A stretch of DNA of 64,000 bases, from NCBI GenBank assembly GCA_051294375.1, contig CM119263.1:24594688-24658687 (forward strand), given 5' to 3'. The position numbers and the translations under genes were made by a program. How positions within the stretch are numbered: position 1 is the stretch's first letter; every line of letters starts with the position of its first letter. Below are positions 1 to 27,691 of this stretch, one piece after another. A model generated the notes under the pieces. The model was not told where the DNA came from. It made no database searches and worked only from the letters and a program-made list of their open reading frames with translations. This DNA comes from Paraspadella gotoi (taxonomy: Eukaryota > Chaetognatha).

Positions 1-73
<73 letters not shown>

Positions 74-84
74 ACGGGACGACA

Positions 85-111
<27 letters not shown>
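1..111. repeat. (CT)n tract followed by (GA)n tract
   Basis: An uninterrupted CT dinucleotide run fills bases 1-71. After a 13-bp spacer a GA run follows at about 85-111. The two runs are complementary, so the single strands could fold into a hairpin. The tract continues beyond the left edge of the window. Confidence 0.95.
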
Positions 112-115
<4 letters not shown>

Positions 116-757
116 AGAGACCGAGAATCTATCGGTGCGGATTTACGTAAGTGTTTCTTTTTATCGTTAAAAGCCTCAATCCAAGTCGTATTTGAATGAC
201 AATTACCGACGAAAATAATAGATTTCTAATAAATTATCCAAATCTTGGGTTTGTTCTCCCTTAGAAAAGTAGTCAATCTGCTCGTTCATTGAACGCTAAA
301 TAAAAGTGAAAAACAAAATTAAATTTTAAGAGCGTTTATTAAGAATCGAAAATTAACAATTGACATGGGCAATTTTTACACGAATACTGCAAATGGCACG
401 TTCCTACGATAACGTACGATGATACAAATTAAGAGTCAAAATTACGATACACTAATTATTTTGATTGAAATTCTCTCGTATTTTTTTATACATTTATAAA
501 TAGCAAGACACCTAATGCTGATTTAAAAAAAAAAAAAAACTCGATTCAGGGACTAGTCGAGGTACAAGTTAATCTCATATGGGAAAAAAAATGATTTGGA
601 GGGGGGAAATGAAGGCAAACAAAATAAAAAGCCAAAAAAGGAAAAAGAAAGGAAGGTTTGGAATCATGATATGTGGCGAATGTTTCATTACAAGAAAAAA
701 AAAAGGTTTAACGTTACGGAAATCCTGCCGGAACTTCTCCCCCCTTTTCCCCTCAAA
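112..757. other. 3' flank of the NK1 gene, no gene seen
   Basis: AT-rich sequence with short A runs. It must contain the 3' UTR of the minus-strand homeobox gene that stops at 758. No protein-like open frame or RNA gene is visible. Confidence 0.6.
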
Positions 758-14790
<14,033 letters not shown>

Positions 14791-16091
14791 CCTTGGGATC
14801 GTCGAAGCTTTAATTCCGATCGACGGTGAACTAGGATGTGAGAGGATCAGTTGGTGAGGTTGGGCAAGGCCGAGTCGACGGGCACTTGCGTGAAGGAAGG
14901 TCTTTAAAAAGGATCCTCTTTGAGGCGCTCGAGTTTCGGCGCCGGGTTGGAAAAGTCAAAGGCGTTGCGAGGCGGAAGCGGCGTCGCGGCTACGCCGGTT
15001 TTGGATTTTTCGAAGTTTGTTGTTGTTATTTTAGTAATTGTTGTTGTTGTGGGCGTTATTGTTTATCTTTTATGTTAGTTTTCTTTCGAGACAAAAAGTC
15101 CGCTCGGTCGACGCGAATATTTTTTTTTTTTTTCGTGAACCGCGACGCAGTGTGAGTTGATGCGATTTCGCGTGAAGTGAATGAAGACCGAGGAGGGTTG
15201 GGGACGAAGACCTCGCGACGACGACGACGACGACTACGACGACGACGAAGTCTCTAAAACGACGAAGAGGAAGAGGAGGAAGAGGAGGCGCGACGAAGGG
15301 AAAGAAAGCGGAGAAAAAAAGAAAATAATGAGAGGAGGAAGAGGAAGAGGAGAAAGTGTGAAAACGATGAGGACGCGATAACAGAGAGAGATAGAGCGAG
15401 ACGGCGAGAGCGAGACAGAGCAAGGGGGGGGGGAGAGGAGTGAGGATGGAAAGTGAGAGAGATGGAGAAGGGGATTCTTTTTTCGAGAGACTCCTTTATG
15501 ATGATATGGGCGACTCAACGCCTATCTCGTTGCCACTGATTTAATTCAGTGCCGCGTGGCATAACGAGGAAGAGACGGCTCGGGTTGAGATAAAGATAAA
15601 GTCGCGTTTGCGTGATACTTTTTTGGTAGTATTTTCCCTACAAGATTTTGTCATATTCAAAGCCGATGGCTTAAGAACAGGCTTTTCAACGGTACGCTCT
15701 TTAGATCATGAATCGGCCAAACTTTGCCAAACCCAACCAAATTCACATTTTTTTTTTCCAAAGGGAAAAAAAACTCGAGGAAAAATCCGAAACAGAAGAA
15801 TATCGTATTTTCTCTTCCTCTTCCCGCTCCTCTTGGACCATCGCGCGATCTAGCTCTTCTCCCCCCTCGATCTTCCTTCGCAAATCGACGGACCCTGATT
15901 TTTGCCGCCGATGTTTTTTGGGGTTTTCGTCGTCGTCGTCGTCGTCTTTCTTGGCGTCGCGCAGGAGGGAGAAAATCGGTGAAGCGGGGAAATTTCACGC
16001 GAAGAAGGAAAGGAAAGAAAAAAAGAAAAGAGAATTGGAGCCTTTCGACGCGAGGTGACAGACGATGTTTCTTCTACGAAGCATGTATGTA
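14791..16091 (-). promoter_or_regulatory. 5' UTR and probable promoter region of the NK1 gene
   Basis: GC-richer sequence directly upstream of the NK1 start codon, containing a (GAC)n block near 15217-15250, purine-rich runs and CpG-rich patches. No TATA box can be assigned. Several open frames on both strands overlap each other and look compositional. The transcription start is not determined. Confidence 0.4.
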
Positions 16092-16664
16092 TGTACTATC
16101 TAGGAAAAAAGTATATCACATAATTGTTAAAAAATGTATTTATACAATAAAAAATATACAAAATATGGGTAAAATGTTCTTAATATTTGGTGTGCCATCC
16201 CTCGGCATCGACTACTGCTTATTATTCGTTTGGGCAATGCTCATCTGGGCAATGCTCGGCAATGCTTGTCGGCAATATCGGCAATATCAGCTTGTCGGCA
16301 ATGCTCGTCTTGGCATGCTCTCATACAGGTAAGACGGTAAAATATTTTTCCATACCTTTAACTCAATTTTTTTAACCCCTCACGAATGTTATGCTACAAT
16401 GGCTCCTTTGTGAACTAAAATTTAAAAAAATTTAAAAAAAAAATTAACTTAATTCAAACTAAAAATAAATAATTTAATACTAAATACTAAATATGATTTT
16501 TTCGCCATTTTTTACTTGAGGTAGCGATCTTTTTTTGCTTCTAACTTCTAAACGATTTGACCTAAAAAAAAAATATTATAACTTTTAAAAATAAAACAAG
16601 TTTTCAAGTAGATATGCTCCATTAAAAATGTGATATACTTTTTTCCTAGATGGTACTATGTATT
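16092..16664. mobile_element. Non-autonomous Tc1/mariner-like element, ~570 bp
   Basis: The ends are inverted repeats: tactatctaggaaaaaagta near 16092 and its near complement tacttttttcctagatggta near 16640. The element is flanked by TA. Just inside the left end, aatatttggtgtgccatccc resembles the subterminal part of Tc1-like elements with long inverted repeats. No transposase frame is present. Confidence 0.6.
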
Positions 16665-19396
<2,732 letters not shown>

Positions 19397-21981
19397 ATGA
19401 AGAAAATTCAACAAGGGAAAAGAAGAGGCACTTCCAGGGCCGAAGAAGGTAATTTTAATAATTAACAAGGGCGTAGGTACTTATAATGCCACTCTGTTTA
19501 AATAGGTCTGCCAGAATTAAGCGGTCAAAGAATCCAGGGAGTCGTCGAGGATATTCTTGAATCCGAAAAGGTGCTTCATTTAATTTTCTTCAATTGGATC
19601 TCTGATGAAAATGAAAGTAATGGTCCAAGGACGTCAGCATGAGAAGAACTACGGTGATTGATCGCGGCGAATTACGCCGAATTTACAACGTAATATGTGG
19701 CTATGACCCTGCCGTCGAAGAAATCAAGTGAGATTTTTTAAATCGGTTTTCCGTCCCGATGGAATCGCCGATTTAATAATCGATGTTCAGACGCGTTGCT
19801 GCCGAGCGCAAAGAACAATACGAGCTTTCCAAGAAGCTTCGCGTCAACTTTCCGGGATGTTCCGCCGGAGGACGCGAGGAGAAGTTGGAGCGCATGCGAC
19901 AGATGGAAGCCGACGCCGAAGCGGCCCGCTGCGAGATCGACCGTCAAGGTTAGAGACCGAAGGGAAGCTAATTGACGGAACCTGTCTCTAAAGACATCTC
20001 TTCAATAAACGCCTTCACCCATTGCAGAGGCTGAATTTCAAGCCCAGAGACGACACGAGCTGATGGAAGACGCTCGTAAGATGCTCAACTGGGGAGGGGA
20101 TCGATACAAGGTCAGTCAAACTATTTGCAAAAAGTACGAACCAAGTCGATCGGATATTTATTTTTCAATTTTTTCGTGTGGCTAATTTGCAAAGAATTTT
20201 CACACCGCTATGCAAATTGACGAAACTACGAGGGAGCGGAACAAGCAAATGGATTTGAAAAAGCAGATGGCCATAGAGAAAAAACTGCGGTGAGTGCTAA
20301 GGCGTTCAGATAAGGATATTTTTCTCTGAGTCATCACTCATCAGTTTTTAAAACCAAACATAAAAAACTTCCTTAGTTCTTATAAGGCCGCTTTTAATTT
20401 TATTGCCTTGCATTTGGGTTTTCTGCAGCGAAAAGGACGACTCCGAGCGCCAACGCTTGGCTCTACAGGAAGTCTTGGACGAGGAGGCCAGGGTGGCGGC
20501 CGCGAAGCAGAAGGAGCGAATGGACAACGCCGCCTTTCAAAAGTATCAGATGAAGGAGCACGAAGATGCGCATCAACGAGAGATCCAGGACGGCTTGAAC
20601 GAGCGAGACCAGATACAAAAAGCTTTTAAGGTGTCGCTGGTCTCTACTAGATCTTCTATCAGTCCATCCGGTCGTTCATATCTTTCGTTTTTCCTCTGCA
20701 GGAGTATCTCGCCGACACCCAATCGGACGGGGAAGGCCGCAGGGCTCGCGCGAACAAGTACCGACTGAACCTGCACGAACACATGAATATGCAGATGGAG
20801 AAGAACCGACGCGACTACAATATCACCCAGGAGGAAGATAAAGAACGACTTTCAGTATCCCTGGCTAAGCGTCAATTAATGCACAAGCGCGTCGCCAAAG
20901 AAAAGGAATTGAAGGACGAAAAGGATGTTATTCGCACTCATCTCTACAACAAGCTGACCAAATACTTTAAAGAGAAGGGCGACAATTACAACGAATTGGT
21001 GTGTAGGGCGAGGCTGGAGGAGGACGCTCGCATTAAGGAAGAGGAGGATGCTAAGGCCGAAAAGCGACGCATAGCCACTGAAGATCAGTTGGAGAACCAT
21101 CTTCAGCAAATGAAGGAACACGAGGACGCGAAGATCAGAGAAAAGTGAGGTTTTTTCATTAAACGCGATGCTATGTAGAAGCTGAAGACATGAAAAATCG
21201 TCTTTTTGTTTCCTATTTTGTCAGGGAACAGGGAAAACGCGAGGCGACAGAATTGGCCGAAGCCGCGCTCATTTTTGCCCAGGGAGAGTTGGAAAAGAGG
21301 GCTAAGCAAAGAGATGACATGATTTTCGCTGATCTGTACAACCGGCGGAAGCGGGTCCGTGATGCCGAACGCGTGCAGGAGAAACGAAACCAGAGCCTTG
21401 CTATCGATTGGTTTGATGAAATGAACAACCGCAAGAAAGAGGTATGGATAATTGGATATTGGATAATGGAGGTTAAAGAATGGTTTTGAAGCTGAGAAGT
21501 TTGATAGAAAAGGAACGGAAATTATATTTTTTTAAGAGGGATTATTCTTTACCACTAACTATTTGCTTACATAAAATACCATTCAATAATTTAAAAAATA
21601 AATAATTTACATTGACAAATGATTTAAAACTATTTTCAGCGCGAATTTCAAGAGTACGCTGATAGAACAATTCAAGAAATGCGGGAACGAAAGGGCCCGA
21701 CCTATGCAATGGAGAAAGAGAAGGCCAACGTGATGTCCAAGGACCGAACGTGTGGAAACGACTTCCTCGGAAAAGGACCTCTTAAACCGGAATTTATGGT
21801 CGAAACTTGGATAGCATTCGTCGTGAACGCAGTTACTTATCTAATTTTTTGGTTTAATATATAGACGGACGAAGAGATGGCTGGTTATATCGAAAGATTA
21901 AACATCAAAGAGGATCAGCAGTGTTTGGAGAGAATGCGGGGACGCGAGGATAGTCGTTATACGCATTGCAAATCGAAATAA
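19397..21981 (+). CDS. CFAP210: CFAP210 (CCDC173)-like ciliary microtubule inner protein, 11 exons
   Basis: Coiled-coil protein expected inside axonemal doublet microtubules of cilia or sperm flagella. Exons: 19397-19448, 19506-19570, 19630-19727, 19791-19948, 20028-20110, 20195-20289, 20429-20630, 20702-21144, 21225-21441, 21640-21798, 21865-21981; all phases agree and give 562 aa, close to the vertebrate length (about 550). The protein is almost entirely charged alpha-helix (TPH-type). The segment EAEFQAQRRHELMEDARKML followed by an RYKNFHTAM block matches my knowledge of CFAP210 better than of CFAP45 or MNS1. The donor of exon 10 (GTCGAA) is poor; a site at 21834/21835 (GTGAAC) also keeps phase. 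The start ATG is minimal, because the frame stays open to an acceptor at 19266. AATAAA lies at about 22128. Confidence 0.8.
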
Positions 21982-22178
21982 TTCGTGAAACACACCGTTT
22001 GCTTTTACAAGAAATATTTTTTCATGCTTCCAAGAAAAAAGTGTCGCTTGTTGCAAGTTTTCGATGATAAATCCTTAATTTTTTTAGTGACATGCAACTT
22101 TAAATTATAACTCGTCTAAGAGGCTAACTAATAAACAATAGTATAGTAAACATGTTTGTTTTAAAAATCGTACTCTAT

Positions 22179-22400
22179 CGTGGACTAAAATCCACCAACC
22201 GTCCATCGGGGGCCATTAGTGCTGGAGGCAAATCATTCGCCTCCCAACCCAGAGGTCCGGGGTTCTAGCCCGGTGGTCGCCTAGCAGTTAAGAGGGACGG
22301 GGCGTTTAACCCGCCTGTAACACGGTGTTACAGCCTGATCCGAAGGTCAGGGACTTCTTACATTGAACGGTTCTGTCACTAACACATAACATTTATTACT
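22179..22400 (+). mobile_element. tRNA-related SINE, copy 1
   Basis: About 220 bp shared, in opposite orientation, with 51828-52048. It contains a pol III B-box-like word, GGTTCTAGCCC, and an inverted repeat around GAGGC...GCCTC upstream of it. The rest does not fold as a working tRNA. It ends near aacggttctgtcactaac. Confidence 0.7.
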
Positions 22401-22485
22401 GTCGCTTATCTTAATTTTTTTTGGNNNNNNNNNNTTCTGTCACTAACACAACATTTATTACTGTCGCTTATCTTAATTTTTTTGG
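22371..22485. other. Contig-end overlap across a 10-N gap
   Basis: The 54 bases before the gap (22371-22424, ttctgtcactaacacataac...) are repeated after it (22435-22485) with only small indels. The gap is 22425-22434. This is an unmerged overlap of two contig ends, not a biological repeat. Confidence 0.85.
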
Positions 22486-22586
22486 TGAAAATATAATTTA
22501 ATACAAAAAAATAGTTTAACACGGTTCTACATAATGCGTAAAATTAAAAGTATTAAAACAATAAAATGAATAATTATAATGTTAAA

Positions 22587-24887
22587 TTAAAGCCCAACTC
22601 GAAGCGCGGAATGAATGTCTGCTTGTCGCAGCATGTCTTTCATGGTGGTGTGCATCGATAAATCTGGAACTCCTAACTGAAGGAGAGGCGGAGTTTGAGA
22701 ATGAGAAAGTGGTTGTGGTCGAATTGCTTCACTGTTTAGCTCTAAAGAGTCTTGAAGAGATATTTGAGGCACCGAAGGGTTATGAAAGTCTCGATTCACT
22801 TTTAATTCAACTTGCGTAATGCGGTTGCCGACATCACCGTGCGCCTGCTTCTTGTGTGTCTTTAGACCACAAGAATAAATAAACTTTTTGTCGCAAATGT
22901 CGCACTCATGTTTCGGCGGTAAATGAGATCGTTGGTGTTGAAGCAGATTCTCTTTGGTCTTAAAAGCCTTCTGACAGACGTCGCAAGAGAAGTTTCTGAT
23001 GTTGCTGTGCGATAAGCAGTGACGCTTGAACGCTTGCTTCTCGACCATTACCTTACCGCAGTCATTACAAGTATACTCGCCAAGTTCGCGCGTGTGCACC
23101 CGCAAACGATGACGGCGACGCAGATCGTGAGTCCTAAATGCCCGGTCACAAACATCGCATCTGAAGTTCTTAGGCTGTTCTCTCGTGCATACACCCTCAT
23201 GGACGGCTCGTTTGTGGTTGGTTACCATGTAGGCGAATACGAAACTCATGCCGCACATCTCGCACTGATGCTTCTTCTGATCTTTAAAGTGTTTGTTCAG
23301 CCGATGACCCTTCAAACTGGAACTGGTGATGAAGGATTTTCCGCATACCTCGCAGAAAAGAGACGGTTTAGGGTTGTGACATTTCGAAATGTGATCCCGT
23401 AGCTTTCTAAAGACTCCTTCACAATAAGGGCACGAATTGTAGGACGTATGCTTGATTTCCATATGAGTAAAGGATGCTTCATAAGTCAATTCTTCTCCAC
23501 ATAACCGACAGTGATCAACTTTTACTTCGCGAAAATTAACTAGTTTCGTTTTGGTTTTTTCCTGTTTTTCGTCTGTCTCAGCATCATCACTGGTTTCATC
23601 TCGATCGTCGCCGTCCGTCACAATGCGGTTTTCAATGTCGCATATGTTTTCGTGCATTTCCACTTGATCGAAATTGTCCAATGTTTCACCGCATCGATCG
23701 CAAATAATTTTTTTTATCTTGCAATCATTTCTCCGATGCTTTTCCAATTGATCTTCTTTTTCAAACGACTGGTTGCAAAAGAAGCAGCGAAAAATAAAAG
23801 AGTTATCAACGAGCTTATTCAAATGATGACTTTTGATTTTGCTTTCTTGTTCAAGTTTGACATCAAGTAAAAAAATACTTTCACTTATTCGTTTGGCCTT
23901 AATTGGCCTTATTCTTTTGGCCTTAGGAGCACTTTTTTTTCCCTTCGCTTGAGAATTTTTGATCAAGGGAGGTCGTCCTCGCTTTTTCTTTTTTTTAGAT
24001 TTATTCCCGAAATGATTTGACAATGACCAATCTTCTTCCGTAGCTACTGATAGTTTTTTTTCAAGTTCGTCGTCGCTGTATCCGAGAAAACGTGACGGTC
24101 TTGCTCGCCTCTTTTTGCGATCTTCGACTGGCGTCGATGGTGTTTCGTATTTGGAAGACCCTTCGAAGAACTCGTCGTTCGTCTCTAGCTTAACGCTGGT
24201 TTCTTGCCTAAAATCTCGGTCTTTTACCGACGTCTCATCCCCAAATGCGTCGAAAAATAGGCGGATGGACGTCAATCCACTTTCGATTTTACGAAGTCGA
24301 CGCCGACGGTCCTCCAGAATCTCGGTATCGAGTAGACAGCCTGCCTCCGAGATTAGTCTGCAGAGCAAAGCCTTGGTCTTTTTTAAATCCATATTTGCGC
24401 TTGCGTCGTCACCGGTTCCGCCAGAACGAGAGTCTTTTTCGGAATCGTCTTCTTCAACGGCGTCGCGGGAAGAAGATTCGTGGCTGCTGGCATTTCCGGA
24501 GTCCCCGCCGTCGTCGTTAACGTTCTTGTCGTCATCCTCCAAAATTTGAGCCAAGGGTTCGAGCATAGATGGATGGAGAACTTTGGTGTTAATTGCTACG
24601 GCGGCGACTTGGAACTGTGGTCGAATCAGTTGCTTTTCTCCCACGAAACGAGGGTTTTCCGATTCTTCGACGATCGTCCCAGAGAGCCGGGTATCAACAA
24701 CGTCGTCGTCCAGAGAGTCGACGAAGTTTACCCCTTCGCCGATCTCTTTCTCTAAATAGGACGCTTCTTGTAAAGTCGTAAAGTTATCTAAGGACAGCCC
24801 AATTGGACTCATTGGGGTCAAGTTTTTGAGAAGGTCATCTCGGTCAGATTGGAGGCCGAAATCGTCAGATATAGAAACGTCTTCCAT
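22587..24887 (-). CDS. C2H2 zinc-finger protein with ten fingers and an AT-hook, single exon
   Basis: Probable nuclear DNA-binding regulator of 766 aa in one uninterrupted frame. Residues 1-290 are acidic and low in order. A basic segment with an AT-hook core (KKRGRPPL, about residue 301) follows. Ten C2H2 or C2H2-like fingers lie at about 368-389, 396-416, 460-480, 486-504, 512-533, 542-563, 577-598, 607-628, 635-655 and 662-683; an acidic spacer separates fingers 2 and 3. Finger 2 ends in Cys (C2HC). Linkers are not the TGEKP type. It is divergent from the H3.3 gene, with 604 bp between start codons. The lack of introns contrasts with its neighbours, so it may be a retrocopy or a naturally intronless gene. 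I cannot name an orthologue. Confidence 0.9.
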   Translation of the reverse strand: MEDVSISDDFGLQSDRDDLLKNLTPMSPIGLSLDNFTTLQEASYLEKEIGEGVNFVDSLDDDVVDTRLSGTIVEESENPRFVGEKQLIRPQFQVAAVAINTKVLHPSMLEPLAQILEDDDKNVNDDGGDSGNASSHESSSRDAVEEDDSEKDSRSGGTGDDASANMDLKKTKALLCRLISEAGCLLDTEILEDRRRRLRKIESGLTSIRLFFDAFGDETSVKDRDFRQETSVKLETNDEFFEGSSKYETPSTPVEDRKKRRARPSRFLGYSDDELEKKLSVATEEDWSLSNHFGNKSKKKKKRGRPPLIKNSQAKGKKSAPKAKRIRPIKAKRISESIFLLDVKLEQESKIKSHHLNKLVDNSFIFRCFFCNQSFEKEDQLEKHRRNDCKIKKIICDRCGETLDNFDQVEMHENICDIENRIVTDGDDRDETSDDAETDEKQEKTKTKLVNFREVKVDHCRLCGEELTYEASFTHMEIKHTSYNSCPYCEGVFRKLRDHISKCHNPKPSLFCEVCGKSFITSSSLKGHRLNKHFKDQKKHQCEMCGMSFVFAYMVTNHKRAVHEGVCTREQPKNFRCDVCDRAFRTHDLRRRHRLRVHTRELGEYTCNDCGKVMVEKQAFKRHCLSHSNIRNFSCDVCQKAFKTKENLLQHQRSHLPPKHECDICDKKFIYSCGLKTHKKQAHGDVGNRITQVELKVNRDFHNPSVPQISLQDSLELNSEAIRPQPLSHSQTPPLLQLGVPDLSMHTTMKDMLRQADIHSALRVGL

Positions 24888-25902
<1,015 letters not shown>

Positions 25903-25940
25903 GTATCTCTCCGATATCATCATGAAGTGTCAATCGAGAT

Positions 25941-25956
25941 GGCCCTCTTCAGGGCC
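25941..25956 (+). terminator. Histone mRNA 3' stem-loop
   Basis: GGCCCTCTTCAGGGCC forms a perfect 6-bp stem with a 4-base loop, CTTC, and fits the replication-dependent histone element (GGYYCTTNTNAGRGCC-like). It starts 38 bases after the H3 stop, the usual distance. The usual first loop base is U; here it is C, which I recall from nematode histone genes. The upstream flank is not A-rich, and a weak purine-rich stretch (caagaatg) lies about 17 bases downstream. Confidence 0.78.
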
Positions 25957-26156
25957 CATTCATCACATAATGTCAAGAATGTTGTCTTATACTCTTTTTC
26001 CTGTCCTATTTCTTTTCATTAGATAAGTATTGTGAGATGACATTTTGATAAAAAAAATGTTTGTTTCTATTATCTCTCAAACTGTCAGATTTGACTTTTA
26101 CAGTATAACAACTGTATTGGTATTCTACCTTCGGTTAGTGTAATTTATAACTCTTA

Positions 26157-26162
26157 ATAAAA
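26157..26162 (+). terminator. Poly(A) signal downstream of H3.3
   Basis: AATAAA 255 bases after the H3.3 stop codon. It could allow polyadenylated transcripts in addition to stem-loop-ended ones. Confidence 0.5.
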
Positions 26163-27691
26163 AACTGGAACTAATAACTTATTCAGATATGCTGGCTTCT
26201 GATATCGTGTTTATTAAAAAATTCTGTTTGGAATTAAGTAGAAATGCTGAAATTATCATTTAGTTACAAGTAGGAAATCGATTATATGACTAGCTTTAGG
26301 AGTTTTCACTAGTCAGTTAATTAGATATGCTAGAATTTGGTCAGACTTTTCAGATATTTCAGTTGGGGCTTTTAATTAAAGTAAAAAACTACCAAATCAA
26401 GGATATAAATATAAAGATTTAAGAAAAATGGGATCTAAGTTTTTTAATAATTACAATGATCTAATAAAAAAATACAATTGCATGGTTATCAACCTTTTTT
26501 TTAATTAAAATATTAATAATTAATAATCTATTTCAATAAATTAGGATTGAGTGAGTAAACTCTCCTAATTATTGAAAATAACATAAGACATAAAATAAAC
26601 CAGTGGCTACGGCAATACGTGTAAATCGCTTTCAAGGGCTTAAACTGAACTGTTACTGCGGCACTAATAATATTTTTTTTAAACTTGTATCATTTTTTAT
26701 CTCGCCAGACGGACGAATGTTCGACTTGGGCGTAGTCTTAACCCTCAACAATAACGAATCATAAATAACCTTCATCCCATAACAAATTATCCTCTCCACC
26801 CTTTTCTGTTCAGACTTTTAAATATTTTGAATTTTCAATAAATGACTTCTTAACAAGAATGTCTAATATCTAATTAGAAAACTAGGGCAGAAAGTAACTT
26901 TTAACTTTATGTTGTATATATGCTCCCTCTATTTCCAGAAGACAACATCCCTCTCCCCATTTCATTGTAAAAGAATATACTTTATATAAAGATATAAATA
27001 AATATATAGTCAAATATACTAAATTTTTACATTTATTTTTAAATTTTAATAAAAAAATTTAAAGTTTAAAAATTTAAAATTTAAAATAGCAAAACAAGTA
27101 ATCTTGAAAATTTTTCATATAGATAGTTTGCAGATTCGTATTTGAGGAAGAGACTGACTCCACTCAACATAGTACATATTAGTTATTTGTTGTTATTCTC
27201 CTTCCGAATAATAAACCAGTACAAATAGCTTTATCTGATCGAACAACATTTTTGTTTATCCATCAATGTATAGTATAAAACTTTAAGTTTAATTAGCATG
27301 TCTAAACTATCAATCTAAGTGACTTTATTCCCATATTTGATGTGGACATAATAAGGTTTTTTAGAATGCTAAAATAAGAATTTGAGAAAGAAAAAAAAAT
27401 TCGGTTCAGTGTGTTGCTGATAATTTTTAAGATTGGGTTAGGGATTAGGGTGGTTAAGGATTTGTAAGTTTTTTTATCCTTACTAGTTTTTTTTTGTGTG
27501 TATAAAAATATTTCTATACGTCGTTCATGAGAAACTACAAAAGGAATAAAAAAATGTATTAGCCGAGGGGTTAAAAAAACTGAAATTGTAAAGTTTGTTA
27601 TGAAAAAATTTTATTCGAAATAATTATCCTAATTTGTTAATATTTGTTTTTCTTTATTTCATATTTTGATGTTTGACTTAGCTATTCAGGA
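26163..27691. other. AT-rich intergenic region, no gene seen
   Basis: Very AT-rich, with short palindromic TTAATTAA-type words and no open frame of note. It contains the upstream region of the TEX14-like gene; no promoter element can be assigned. Confidence 0.6.

Noticed and set aside
14838-16332. Several frames of 65-200 codons on both strands upstream of the NK1 start
   Set aside because: They overlap one another, change character at simple repeats and show no conserved motif; treated as promoter/5' UTR.
22203-22290. Functional tRNA gene
   Set aside because: The B-box-like word is present but the arms do not pair as a tRNA, and a second full copy shows it is part of a ~215-bp dispersed repeat.
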